Source: Argopecten irradians (lineage: Eukaryota > Mollusca > Bivalvia > Pectinida > Pectinidae). Taken from it: 64,000 bases of DNA. The stretch is taken from the NCBI RefSeq assembly GCF_041381155.1, contig NC_091149.1:8324609-8388608 (forward strand). Reading direction: 5' to 3'. The notes under the pieces were generated by a model. The model was not told the origin of the DNA. It worked only from the letters and a program-made list of their open reading frames with translations, and ran no database searches. Shown one piece after another: positions 30,720 to 41,907 of this stretch. How positions within the stretch are numbered: the first letter of the stretch is position 1; each line of letters opens with the position of its first letter. The translations under genes were made by a program, and so were the position numbers.

Positions 30720-33700
30720 CGAATTGTCAGGATTATGTGGTACCAAGGTACAGGACTGTATACTGTTAGTTGTACCTGACAGTGGTTACAATTCTAGAGT
30801 GCCAGATTTATTAGAAACAAATGTTTTAACCATACTAATGGATAAGTTCTGTAAGCGGAGTGGAGCTCGATTTCTACAGAGTGCTGATTTGTTTACTCCT
30901 TGGTTTTTAGCTTTTAGGTGCCTTGTCTCTTCGAGAACAGGAACTGAATAGGAGGAGTTTTCGACTTGGAGTTCTCCGCAGTGCAGAGGATAAGGTCATT
31001 AGTGTCAAGCCTAACAGCCAGGTGAAGATAAAGTCTTATTTGGACATGGAACTACCTTATCATTCCACTTGTGCCTGATTCCAGCCAGCTGAAGACTGTA
31101 TTACATCAGATGGCCTCGACATCACGCCTGGATTGATTTCTTATCACTATAAGGGGAATAGGAGTGTGGAAGTTGAACTTGCTAACACTTCCAGCAGGTA
31201 CTTATCGGTGTCACCACGAGCTTTACTTTATGAAGTCACCCCAGTCACCATTTTGGATAAAGATGAACAGACTGATGAGGCGGAGGAGATAGAAAAGTTG
31301 ATGGAAAAGAATGATGAAGATGAAGAACGACAAGGACATTGGGTTTTCCAGTGCAGTCGAACACAGGGTAGATCTGCATGACTCAACCCCTATCAAGTAG
31401 AGGCACAGGAGAATACTATAATTCATGTATGAGGAGGTGAAGAATCATCTCCATACTCTTCTGGACATTGGAATAATTCGCCCATCACATAGTCCATGGT
31501 CTTCGCCAGTGGTTCTAGCTAGAAAGAAGAATGGGGGAGTTACGGATGTGCATGGACTTTCGAGAGATTAACAAGAGGACTATACGCGACTGGTATGCTC
31601 TCCCAAGAATAGAAGACATTTTGGAGTGCTTGTCTGGGGCGAAGTACTTTACGGTGTTGGATATGAAATCGGGATATCACCAGATAGAGATGGAGGAAGA
31701 TCATAAAGAGCGAACAGCATTCACAGTAGGGCCATCGGCCACTTACCAGCGACTTATGGAAGAATGCCTGAGAGATCTTCATTTAAGTATTTGTCTCATA
31801 TATTTGGGCGATCTGATTATTTTCTCTGACACTTTTGAGGAACATCTCCGTCGACTTGAAAGGGTACTTCAGAGGCTGAGAGAATGTGGTTTAAAGTTAT
31901 CTCCAAGAAGAGCAGTATACCTGGGGCATATGATTTCGGAGGATGGATTTTCACCTGACCCTGGTAAGATCGAGAAAGTCCTTAATTGGCCTCAGCCAGA
32001 AGAAGTTCATTTTTGGGATTCGCTGGTTATTATAGAAAGTTTATCAGGGACTTTGCTAAGATTGCTAGACCGTTGAATGAACTATTACCAACATGTGCCA
32101 AGAAAAAGGGAAAGAAGGCAAAGACTAAAGCAAGTTCTATTTGGAAATGGAATGAAGCTGAGAATAATGCTTTTGGGAAGTTGAAGAAGTGTTTGTCCAC
32201 TCCACCAGTACTTGTTTATGCTCAGCCCAACTTACCGTTTGAACTACATACCGACGCGTGTGGACAAGGGCCAGGAGCTGTGTTATACCAACGCCAGGAG
32301 GAGAATCTTCGGTTGATAAGCTTTGGCAGTAGAGGACTATCTAAGTCTGAGCGGAATTATCCTACCCATAAACTTCAATGACTACTTATATGGACAACGG
32401 TTCTCACAGTGTTCACGGACAACAACCCGTGTTAACATCGATGGGTCTCAGCGCTGGCTGCTTTCGACTTCGATATTTACTATCGCACAGGAAAAACTCT
32501 GATGCAGACGCCCTCTCAAGATTACCTATCACCATGGATATATTAACCAGTCCATAACTTCACCACATACGCATATAAGAGCTCGAGCCTATCTTCTCCC
32601 GCCCAGGTTGTAGATGAACTAGATGATCCTTGCGTGGGTGAAATAGGAAAATGACATCAAAAGACTGGAGAAAAGCTCATCGTCAAGATGTATTACTTCG
32701 ACCTTGGATGCAGTTGATATCGAAATACAAGCGACCAAGCCGTCATGATTTCCCTAAGAGGAAGGAGAATTCTCAGATGCTAGCAGTTTGACCGCCCGTT
32801 GTCAGTATAATGTGACCTGGTGGGGTGTGTTGCTTGGTGTCTTCGGCGGCATGCTTCAGTGATATAGAACTATAAAAAAAGGGCAACAGTTCCACTATAC
32901 AAGAAGACACAACATGAATATACACCTCGCACTACATACAGGCAACACACCGTATACATGGGAGGCCGTCCTTGCATGACCATAGCTGTTAATAGGACGT
33001 TAATTAATCAAACAAAAAAACAAACCATGCGTCGTGGAGTTCTGTTCAAGGAAGTCACAGAGGCGTTGAAATACAGCTACCAGCTGGTTTTTCCCTCTTT
33101 ATATATACAGAAAGCTTTAAAAGGACTCCATGGTGACTTTGGACATCCTGGAAGGGTCAGAGTGTTATGTCTTCTCAGAGACAGATTTTTCTGGCCGAAC
33201 ATGACAAAGGATGTGGAGAATTAATAACTGTTCTCGTTGCATCAGAGCGAAGTCGTCTACACATGAACGTGTACCGTTGGTCGGAATTTATACACCTCAT
33301 CCACTCGAGTTAGTTTGTATGGATTTTCTGTCATTAGAATCATGTAAAGGAGGATTTGCCAATGTACTTGTGGTTACGGACCACTTTACGAAATATGCAC
33401 AGGCGTTTCCAACTCGTGATCAGAACGCGAAGACTAAGGCTGAAACTTTATACAACAATTTCATTGTCCACTACGGAATACCACGACGTATCTATTTAGA
33501 TCAAGGGCCAAACTTTGAAAGTGAAGTCATTGCTGAGTTATGTGATCAGTTGGGGACGATGGAGAAGTCTCTTACAAAACGCCATAACACCCCATTGGGA
33601 ACGGGATTACGGAACGTTTTAACCGTACCCTCATTATAGCATGTTGCGGACATTGAAGCCTGAGCAGAAGAACTGGAAAGCATATATCCCACCACCTGTA

Positions 33701-34740
33701 CATGCTTATAACTACACGAAAGCTCGCCATGAATCTACCAAAGTATCGTCCGGAAACGTTCTACCTGATGTTTGGTAGGGAGCCTCGGTTACACTTGGAT
33801 ATTGTGTTTGGTTTGGGTAGTCTTATTAATGACCCTTTCTGATTACACCAATAACCTCAAAGAACGATTAACCTACAGCTACGACCTAGCATCAAAGATG
33901 TCGTTTTAAAGTCTAAGAGAAGACAAAAGGCATATTATGACTTGAAGGTTTGAGGATCCCCAGTCAAAGTTTGGAGATAGAGTTTTGGTTAAAAAGTTGG
34001 CGTTGGCATTCGATGGGAAGCATAAATTGGAAGACACTTTGGGAGGAAGATGCTTACATCGTCATTAACCATCCAAACTTTAACATTCCATTATTTGTTG
34101 TAGAGCCTGAATCTACAGAAGGAAGAACAAGGACGATGCACAGAAACCTACTGCCTATAGGATACATTCCTTGTGAGGATATAGATGGATAGTGAGGATG
34201 TTCACACTGAGGTCAAAACTTTTGAATCATTACCGGAACCGACCCTTGCAGATCCTGATAGCTCTGATATGGAGGATGAAGATGTTGTATTGGTGCCTTG
34301 TACAGCTGGCAGTTCGGAGTTAGATGATGAGGAAGGCGATAAGGCAGTGCAGGGACCAGATGACGATCATGGCTCTCCTGTACTTGCCGCTGGTCCGCCT
34401 GGTGACGACCAGTTTCTAGTGAGAAGGGAGGACTAGTAGATGATACCAATATACCAGATATTCCAGAGGCAGCTACTAGAGGTCGTACTGATGACACAGT
34501 TGTCATCCAAACTGAAGTCGATTCAGATGACATAAGTCTCTCTTATAGAGGAGGAACAGGTAAACAGAGCGTTCCGTGCCTCTTCCCAGGCGATCCACAC
34601 GATCATCGAGACCACCACCGTGGCAAACCTCGGGGATTTCGTGATGGGACGACTGAAGAATATCAATATTGATATATCAACGTGGAAACAGAAGTCGATC
34701 TACACGGATTCGCCGAATAAGTAGAGCCCGCCGTACCGTA
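30720..34740 (+). mobile_element. Broken Gypsy-type (Metaviridae) LTR retrotransposon pol fossil
   Basis: An old pol remnant. In order: a protease-to-RT linker (about 30720-31440), reverse transcriptase (about 31500-31990), RNase H (about 31990-32520), the integrase zinc-binding region (about 33100-33220), the integrase core (about 33270-33600) and an acidic C-terminal tail (to about 34740). Family assignment rests on the Gypsy-like RT and the order RT, RNase H, integrase. No gag and no long terminal repeats were recognised at either end. The copy is broken, with on the order of ten breaks, and looks moderately old. A SINE-like element is inserted at 32788-33025. Confidence 0.8.
32788..33025 (+). 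mobile_element. SINE-like fragment inserted in the Gypsy fossil
   Basis: Starts GACCGCCCGTTGTCAGTATA and ends TTAATCAAACAAAAAAACAA; lacks the first half of the family consensus. Its position inside the fossil shows that the SINE family moved after the Gypsy insertion. Confidence 0.85.
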
Positions 34741-36540
34741 CAGATATGAAACCTAGCCGATATGATTTAAGAAACAAACTGTAAATTTATCAACTCACCT
34801 GATAAGAAACGAATTTATCCAATTTTTTTTAATCTGCACTAATCTAGACAAGAACATTTAATTACGAAAACTACAACTAGCATGAACCGGCCGCGATGAC
34901 GAGGTTGTTCTAGCGACTAAAATGAGTGCCACGGAGATGTTTATGTAGATATCGCAAACGTTCGTATTACTTGTTATATACTTGCACATCTTCCTTCTCA
35001 TAGCACACAAGAACCACAGTAAAATCCAATATGACACATGATTTTGTCAAGTGACCTCCATCATTGTGTTTCCTTTTTTATAAATGAATTGTGACGCATT
35101 TTGACGAGCTATGACGTTGTGACTTTTTTTCGAGAATTTATGTTATAGATGAGAAAACATTAGTTTGAGGAATTTTGATGTATCCATTCCTTAAATTACA
35201 GTTTGACCAGCATCACATAAATTTGATGTTTAAATAATCAGATTATATTTCGCGTGATTGGCAAATAGTAAGGAGAATTTACATTCTTGGGAAACTTTGT
35301 CACGATACTGACAAGTAAACTTAAAGCAAAACGGTTTTAACTCAAAATTACAAAACTCTAAATTTCATTAAAACGTCATAATAATAACGGTACCCGGTAT
35401 GTGATAAATGCAAAAAACACCCATATGCGTTGATCTGACGGGTCGGATCGCACTCGTTTGTTGCGCAGATGGAAATATTAATATGTCCAAAAAAACGTGA
35501 CGAAAGAAGACTCTGAAAAAGTAGGTATTAAATTGTTGTTTCGAAGTTAGTTTTATTCAAAGGTTTTACCTAAAATTATTACAATTATTAATGTACATTG
35601 TTTTCATATCATGTATGTTCATCATCATTGTCGGTGACCCACGGTTGATTACACTACACTACGCTACACTTTCCTCCATGGGACAGCTCGATCTCATAGC
35701 ACCGCTTCAATGACGTCACTCTATAAATAGAAAACCATACTTTGAAATGGAGAGCAACGGTTTTTGAAAATTCTTCGGTTTGGATGGATATTCTTATATT
35801 TATTAGACATATTCAATATTTTGAGAGCCATTTGACCTTTTAGCAGATTTCTATTTGATTGCCGAGATAATGCCATATTTCATGATGCTGTACCAGTTTG
35901 CTCCTTAGTATACTTTTTATTGGGTTATTGAACGTTCCATGCTTTCAAAACAGCTTGTATTCATTCAGTAGTATGTTGTTTGTACATCTATAGCAGGATT
36001 TGAACCAACTGAACACCGTAACTTTAGAGCCTCCAGTAAAATTGAGGTGTCCAGGATCGAACCCCAGAATGGCAAACTACTATGTATCGGTTGCACCTAT
36101 TTAAGGTTTCATAGTATTAACCTGAACGTTTTGTGGGACCTGCAGTGCAGAAGAAAACACAAAGGCTTAGTATTTAGGTGATAATAAATATGTTTAGAAG
36201 CTAGTTGATTTTTCCTTTAAACATACATTTGTTTGAGCTTATTTGAACGGAAAACAACATTTCATACACTATCATACACTTTCTCGGTGCAACTATTCTG
36301 GTTGTTCGTTTCGCATGTGCTCTTTAATTATATTCGATAATTAACAAATTGGCAATGCATGCGTTTGATGATGGTCTTTCAGTTTAGTCGTTAAACAGAA
36401 ACGCAGTAAGTCTGTCCTAACACTGTAATTTACTAGACAGTCTTTGTTAATCCGGGGGTAGGATCATATTGTCAGTCAAATCGTCAAAGTTTTATACCAA
36501 TTGGTATCATACTTGTGGATCGATACAAGATGCACCATAT
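34741..36540. other. Intergenic, no gene recognised
   Basis: AT-rich spacer downstream of the Gypsy fossil. The one feature of note is about 35500-35610 (GTGACGAAAGAAGACTCTGA, TTAGTTTTATTCAAAGG), shared with 43083-43200 in the C1q-C intron. No exon, RNA gene or terminal repeat was identified. Confidence 0.4.
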
Positions 36541-36554
36541 ATAGCTGTTTATTT

Positions 36555-36650
36555 TCGTGAGTAGGCCACATATTTTCCTGAGAACGCCTATATTTTCGTG
36601 AGAGCCTATATTTTCGTGAGTAAAGCCTATATTTGCGTGATTTCACGGGA
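36555..36650. repeat. Short tandem repeat, GCCTATATTTTCGTGAG-like
   Basis: Four to five imperfect units of 15-20 bp containing TATTTTCGTGAG. The reverse complement resembles the 50728-50804 repeat (CACGAAAATAAGCC). Confidence 0.65.
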
Positions 36651-37417
36651 AATTTGATTTGATAACGAAAATTAGAGACGGGCACTAAAGAAAGAGATTG
36701 AGTCACATATAACTGTACTGTACCCTGAAGACCAAATCCGAAACAAAATCCACTAAACTTAAATTTTCTCAGGTTCACTTTAATTTTGATACCAGTAAAT
36801 TACCAGCTATACGGTAAAGAACAAATCTGAAAATTGTAAATAAATGACAACAGAGATAAGCGCAAGAAGTTATGAAAATCCCTACTTGTACTGTATACAG
36901 CCCCAACAATTATTTCTAAGAAACGACGATAGAATTTTGCGTAATTTGATACAAAGACTTGAGAGAAGGGAATTACACGTCTGATAAGTTTAAAACAAGT
37001 TAAGGCTAAAACAGTTTCTCTGGACTCTTTCCTGGTGGGGAGAGATTTATATATATATAGGATGGGTAACGTCTAATTACATACATTACCAATTGCACAA
37101 TCAATATTCAAATAGCCGTGATATATCTTATAAGTCATCAAAAGGAACGAGTTCATGTGCTTAGACATATATGCATGTAGCAAACGGTTGTAGCGGGACT
37201 TTCATTTGGTCTGGACAGTTATTGTAGGAAATATTATAAAAAGCAATATTTTGATGTAGATGTCTTCTTTCAATGAGAGGTACAATACCAATTTCATTAT
37301 ATAATATAATGTATTTATACGTAATGAGTTGAATTGACTCCAAGAGATCACATGCTGCCTGGATACAATATGACCACACGATACTAGCATATTCAAGAAT
37401 AGTTCGTATAAATTTGC

Positions 37418-37915
37418 TTGTTTGTTTGATTAATGAACGCCCTATTAACGACCAGGGTTATGTAAGGACGGCCTCCAATGAATGCGGTGTGTAGTGTGTA
37501 TGCAGTGCGAGGTGCGTGTTTTGGGAGACTGCGGTATGTTCGTGTGTTGTGTCCTCTTGTATAGTGGAACCGTTGCCCTTTTTATAGTGTTATATCACTG
37601 AAGCATGCCGCCGAAGATACCAAGCAAAACACCCCATCGGTCACATTATACTGACAACGGGCGAAGCAGTCGTCCCACTCCCGTTATGCTGAACGCTAAG
37701 CAGGAGCAGAAACTATCACTTTTATGGACTTTAATGTGTCTCGGCCAGGGGACAGACCCCAGAGCCTTCCTCACAGCGGCGAGCGCTCAACTCAAGGCCA
37801 AAAGTGAGGTGGTGTCAAAGGAGACGTTAGGAAGAAAATAGTAAGTTAGGAAGAAAGAAAAGATAAGATCCTTAAAATAGTCGCCTTTTTTCATGCAATA
37901 GGGGCAGCATCATTA
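37418..37915 (-). mobile_element. SINE-like element in duplication unit 1
   Basis: Reverse-oriented copy of the 520-bp family: tail at 37418-37430 (TTTGCTTGTTTGTTTGATT), GGTTATGTAAGGACGGCCTC, ending at the 5' side near ATGCTGCCCCT complement (37915). The 5' start CCTGCAGG is missing. An open frame from 37605 is reverse-strand SINE sequence, not a gene. Confidence 0.85.
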
Positions 37916-38841
37916 GCACGTATTGTGTATATGTAGTTGTTAAATACTTTCTTTCAATTTTGTATTTCATTTTGAGTATATTTATATTTTATATACTTTT
38001 TCATAAACAGAAAAAAATATATGAGTTGACCAATTAGCTGTAGAATTAAAGAAGGGACCAAGATATTTGTGGTAAGTTATTGTAATATTATTGAAGACCA
38101 GATTAGGATGTAAACTCTGGGAACCAAACCGCCTTGAAAATAAAAGAGATACGCTTTTTCGGATTAAATACAATTCCCCAAGCGTATCTGCCCACAAAGA
38201 CATTTTTACTTTAATTTTGATACCAGTAAATTACCAGCTATACGGTAAAGAACAAATCTGAAAATTGTAAATAAATGACAACAGAGATAAGCGCAAGAAG
38301 TTATGAAAATCCCTACTTGTACTGTATACAGCCCCAACAATTATTTCTAAGAAACGATAGAATTTTGCGTAATTTGATACAAAGACTTGAGAGAAGGGAA
38401 TTACACGTCTGATAAGTTTAAAACAAGTTAAGGCTAAAACAGTTTCTCTGGACTCTTTCCTGGTGGGGAGAGATTTATATATATAGGATGGGTAACGTCT
38501 AATTACATACATTACCAATTGCACAATCAATATTCAAATAGCCGTGATATATCTTATAAGTCATCAAAAGGAACGAGTTCATGTGCTTAGACATATATGC
38601 ATGTAGCAAACGGTTGTAGCGGGACTTTCATTTGGTCTGGACAGTTATTGTAGGAAATATTATAAAAAGCAATATTTTGATGTAGATGTCTTCTTTCAAT
38701 GAGAGGTACAATACCAATTTCATTATATAATATAATGTATTTATACGTAATGAGTTGAATTGACTCCAAGAGATCACATGCTGCCTGGATACAATATGAC
38801 CACACGATACTAGCATATTCAAGAATAGTTCGTATAAATTT

Positions 38842-39339
38842 GCTTGTTTGTTTGATTAATGAACGCCCTATTAACGACCAGGGTTATGTAAGGACGGCCT
38901 CCAATGAATGCGGTGTGTAGTGTGTATGCAGTGCGAGGTGCGTGTTTTGGGAGACTGCGGTATGTTCGTGTTGTGTCCTCTTGTATAGTGGAACCGTTGC
39001 CCTTTTTATAGTGTTATATCACTGAAGCATGCCGCCGAAGATACCAAGCAAAACACCCCATCGGTCACATTATACTGACAACGGGCGAAGCAGTCGTCCC
39101 ACTCCCGTTATGCTGAACGCTAAGCAGGAGCAGAAACTATCACTTTTATGGACTTTAATGTGTCTCGGCCAGGGGACAGACCCCAGAGCCTTCCTCACAG
39201 CGGCGAGCGCTCAACTCAAGGCCAAAAGTGAGGTGGTGTCAAAGGAGACGTTAGGAAGAAAATAGTAAGTTAGGAAGAAAGAAAAGATAAGATCCTTAAA
39301 ATAGTCGCCTTTTTTCATGCAATAGGGGCAGCATCATTA
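38842..39339 (-). mobile_element. SINE-like element in duplication unit 2
   Basis: Identical, apart from a two-base indel, to the copy at 37418-37915, because the whole unit was duplicated. Confidence 0.85.
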
Positions 39340-39760
39340 GCACGTATTGTGTATATGTAGTTGTTAAATACTTTCTTTCAATTTTGTATTTCATTTTGAG
39401 TATATTTATATTTTATATACTTTTTCATAAACAGAAAAAAATATATGAGTTGACCAATTAGCTGTAGAATTAAAGAAGGGACCAAGATATTTGTGGTAAG
39501 TTATTGTAATATTATTGAAGACCAGATTAGGATGTAAACTCTGGGAACCAAACCGCCTTGAAAATAAAAGAGATACGCTTTTTCGGATTAAATACAATTC
39601 CCCAAGCGTATCTGCCCACAAAGACATTTTTCTGAGATCAGAATTCATGTCTGTCTTACTCTGTAAGTGTATATAATGATATATCATCAGCAAACATTTT
39701 TATACTGAAATTTTCAGTTAATACCATACAAACGGTCACCTGATATTTGATACAAATTAA

Positions 39761-40055
39761 TTACCGTATTCGACCTAATAAGCGTCTAGGAGTTTTACTA
39801 AAGGACATAAACGTAAACGTGTGTGTAAAATGAGTTTCACGAATGTGTGTAACTATGCACGTAAACCTAGGAGTAGACGTAAAATTTGCGTGTGATATCA
39901 TATTGTAACACGGCATTTGATTGGCTAAAGACACTTGGAACACGGCCAAAGTAGACTGAGTTTACATTTCGTAATTGATGTAGCTTTGATTAGCAGTTAT
40001 ATTATTGAAAAAAAACATATACTAGTAATTTAGATCTAATGAAAAAAAAATCTAG
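39761..40055. other. Intergenic, nothing recognised
   Basis: Single-copy-looking sequence between the duplicated LINE and the next SINE, ending in the SINE target duplication. No gene or element seen. Confidence 0.35.
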
Positions 40056-40590
40056 GTCCTGCAGGTAGGGCGTTAGAATTGTACCTGCTGCCCCTATTGC
40101 ATGATCGTAAAAGGCGACTAAATTTAGGATCTTATCTTTTCTCTTCTTCCTAACTGACTTTATCTTTCCTAATGCCTCCCTTGGCACCGCCTCACTTTTG
40201 GCCTTGAGTTGAGCGTTCGCCCCTGTGAGGAAGGCTCTGGGTTCTGTCCCCTGGCCGAGACACACCAAAGTCTATAAAAGTGGTAGTTTCTGCTCCTGCT
40301 TAGTGTTCAGCATACAGGGAGTGGGACGACTGGTTCGCCCGTTGTCAGTATAATGTGACCGGGTGGGGTGTGTTGCTTGGTGTCTTCGGCGGCATGCTTC
40401 AGTGATATAGCACTATAAAAAGGGCAACAGTTCCACTATACAAGAAGACACAACACGAACATACCGCAGTCTCCCAGTACACTCACCTCGCACAACATAC
40501 ACGCAACACACCGCATACATGGGAGGCCGTCCTTACATGACCATAGCTGTTAATAGGACGTTAATAAATCAAACAAACAAACAAACAAAC
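40056..40590 (+). mobile_element. Full-length SINE-like element, reference copy
   Basis: About 535 bp: GTCCTGCAGGTAGGGCG at the start, GCATGATCGTAAAAGGCGAC, GAGTTGAGCGTTCGCCCC, GACTGGTTCGCCCGTTG (B-box-like) near 40330, TATAGCACTATAAAAAGG, GGAGGCCGTCCTTACATGAC and a (CAAA)5 tail. Flanks TAATGAAAAAAAAATCTAG (40037-40055) and TAATAAAAATCTAG (40591-40604) are target duplications differing in the A run. Its intactness suggests recent activity. Confidence 0.9.
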
Positions 40591-40659
40591 TAATAAAAAT
40601 CTAGCGTAATTGTACACTGATACATGTACATATAGTTAAATGTATGGCAAGCCAAGTTA

Positions 40660-40775
40660 CTTTTTATGCCGAATCCGATATGGGGGATTCTATTTCCCGA
40701 TATCGGAAATTCTATTGCCGATATCGAAAATTAAATTTACCATATCGGAAATTCTATTACTATTCGGCCAGCTTC
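40660..40775. repeat. Short tandem repeat of about 25 bp
   Basis: Four imperfect units containing GATATCGGAAATTCTATT, flanked by GCCGAAT and ATTCGGCC, which are inverted. A small foldback with an internal repeat is possible. Confidence 0.55.
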
Positions 40776-40849
40776 AAAATGGCCCCTATGTGTGCTAGTG
40801 AAGGACTGCCTCAGTAAATCACTCGGGCACAATTTTCATGATTGCAATT

Positions 40850-41516
40850 ATGTTTCTTGAAAAGTCAGTCAGCGTGCTTCGTCCTTCGTCGTGCATAAAA
40901 CTTTTACTTATAAAACGCTACTCCTCCTTAACGCTTAAAAATGTTATAAAACACCATAAAGGGAGGACTATCATATATTATACAAACTGGTTAGGTTTGA
41001 CCCCTTGGAAAAGAGGAGCGGGGCTCAGAAGGGGGATTTGATGAAATTTGGCTTTAAAAGCCTACTCCTCCTTAGCCCTTGAATGGTTTAATGCATCCAT
41101 ATTTGTATCATTGGGGAAGGACAATCATATTTAATATAAACGAGTTAGGTCCGACCGTTGGGGACAGAGGGGCGGGGCTCAGAAGGGGGAACTTTAGGTG
41201 AGGACAATCATATTTTATAAAGGACCGAGGTAAGACCCATGGGGATAGTACGGCGGGGGTCCAAAATGGGAGCTTTACTGAAATTTGACTTTAAAATCTG
41301 ACTCCTCCTTAATCCTCGAATGGGTAACAACCATATATGGATGAAGGGCTACCAAGTTTGTTCAACAAATGACATTTACCTATTCCTCGAAACTTACATA
41401 TTCAGCTAAGGAGTTCCTTGTATTGTTGATATTAATTGGTAACACTACTTTATACTGTGACCTTGTTGTTTTGTGCCATCAGTCAGATGACCGTTAAGGC
41501 CCATGGGCCTCTTGTT
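40850..41516 (+). mobile_element. Helitron-like family 2 terminus with a different core
   Basis: The 3' end GTCAGATGACCGTTAAGGCC then CATGGGCCTCTTGTTT (about 41482-41516) is the same terminus as at 10984 and 27871. The core differs from the 147-bp units: three diverged units with CTACTCCTCCTTA, ATTTGGCTTTAAAA, GAGGGGCGGGGCTCAGAAGG. The start has GCTTCGTCCTTCGTCGTGC. The 5' end is not clear. Confidence 0.65.
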
Positions 41517-41857
41517 TAAATTGAAATAAATTACCCTGCCGTTATACCGTGATAAAACAGAATAAAATCAATTCTATAAAACAACTGACAGTCGGTCATT
41601 GTTTCCCTTGAACCATGCATCTACCCTATTGAAATGTGAAAGCGCAAACGTTTAGTGTAATCAAGTAAAACGTTCATTGGTCATTAATTTTCCTCGTTTG
41701 AACCTCAGACTAATTCTGTTTCATCAAAGTGGCGACATAACTGATAGCACATTTAGATTTAGAATATTGAACAACATGTGTACCTACTGCTCATAGATAA
41801 CGAACGAATCCAATAGTAGTTGTGTAGGAGATTAGACATCGTATAAAGCAAAACTAT

Positions 41858-41907
41858 CTGTACAAGTTAAATATTATCATCCCGAAGAACAGTGTGAAGT
41901 GAACATC
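41858..41907 (+). promoter_or_regulatory. 5' flank of C1q-C conserved with C1q-B
   Basis: ACAAGTTAAATATTATCATC, then CCGAAGAACAGTGTGAAGTG, directly before the ATG at 41908; counterpart of 25730-25783. Probably 5' untranslated sequence. Confidence 0.6.

Larger units (their letters stand above)
36777..39631. repeat. 1.43-kb direct tandem duplication, almost identical
   Basis: Unit 1 is 36777-38207 and unit 2 is 38208-39631. Both start ACTTTAATTTTGATACCAGT and end CCCACAAAGACATTTTT. The differences I see are small indels in short repeats: a GAC lost near 38357, two bases lost in an AT run near 38480, and two bases lost near 38970. Each unit holds the same LINE fragment and SINE on the - strand. 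Either a very recent duplication or an assembly or haplotype artefact. Confidence 0.9.
36777..39760 (-). mobile_element. LINE (CR1/Jockey-like RT) fragment, duplicated and SINE-interrupted
   Basis: On the - strand, MFADDISLYTLTE (about 39660-39700) is the RT catalytic box, followed by MSLWADTLGE and NWSTHIFF palm and thumb blocks (39400-39640). After the SINE, the C-terminal blocks IVWSYCIQAACDLLESIQL and ERRHLHQNIAFYNIS follow (about 38590-38830). The unit at 36777-38207 repeats most of this but lacks the FADD box. Frames are broken in several places. It differs from the RNase H-bearing LINE at the window start. The clade is uncertain. Confidence 0.7.

Noticed and set aside
37605-37841. 78-residue open frame beginning MPPKIPSK, present twice
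   Set aside because: It is the reverse strand of the SINE-like family, and the second copy at 39029 results from the tandem duplication. No protein family is seen.
41899-41907. Upstream in-frame GTG as the start of C1q gene C
   Set aside because: The ATG at 41908 starts the signal peptide and aligns with the ATG of locus B; non-ATG starts are rare in animal nuclear genes.
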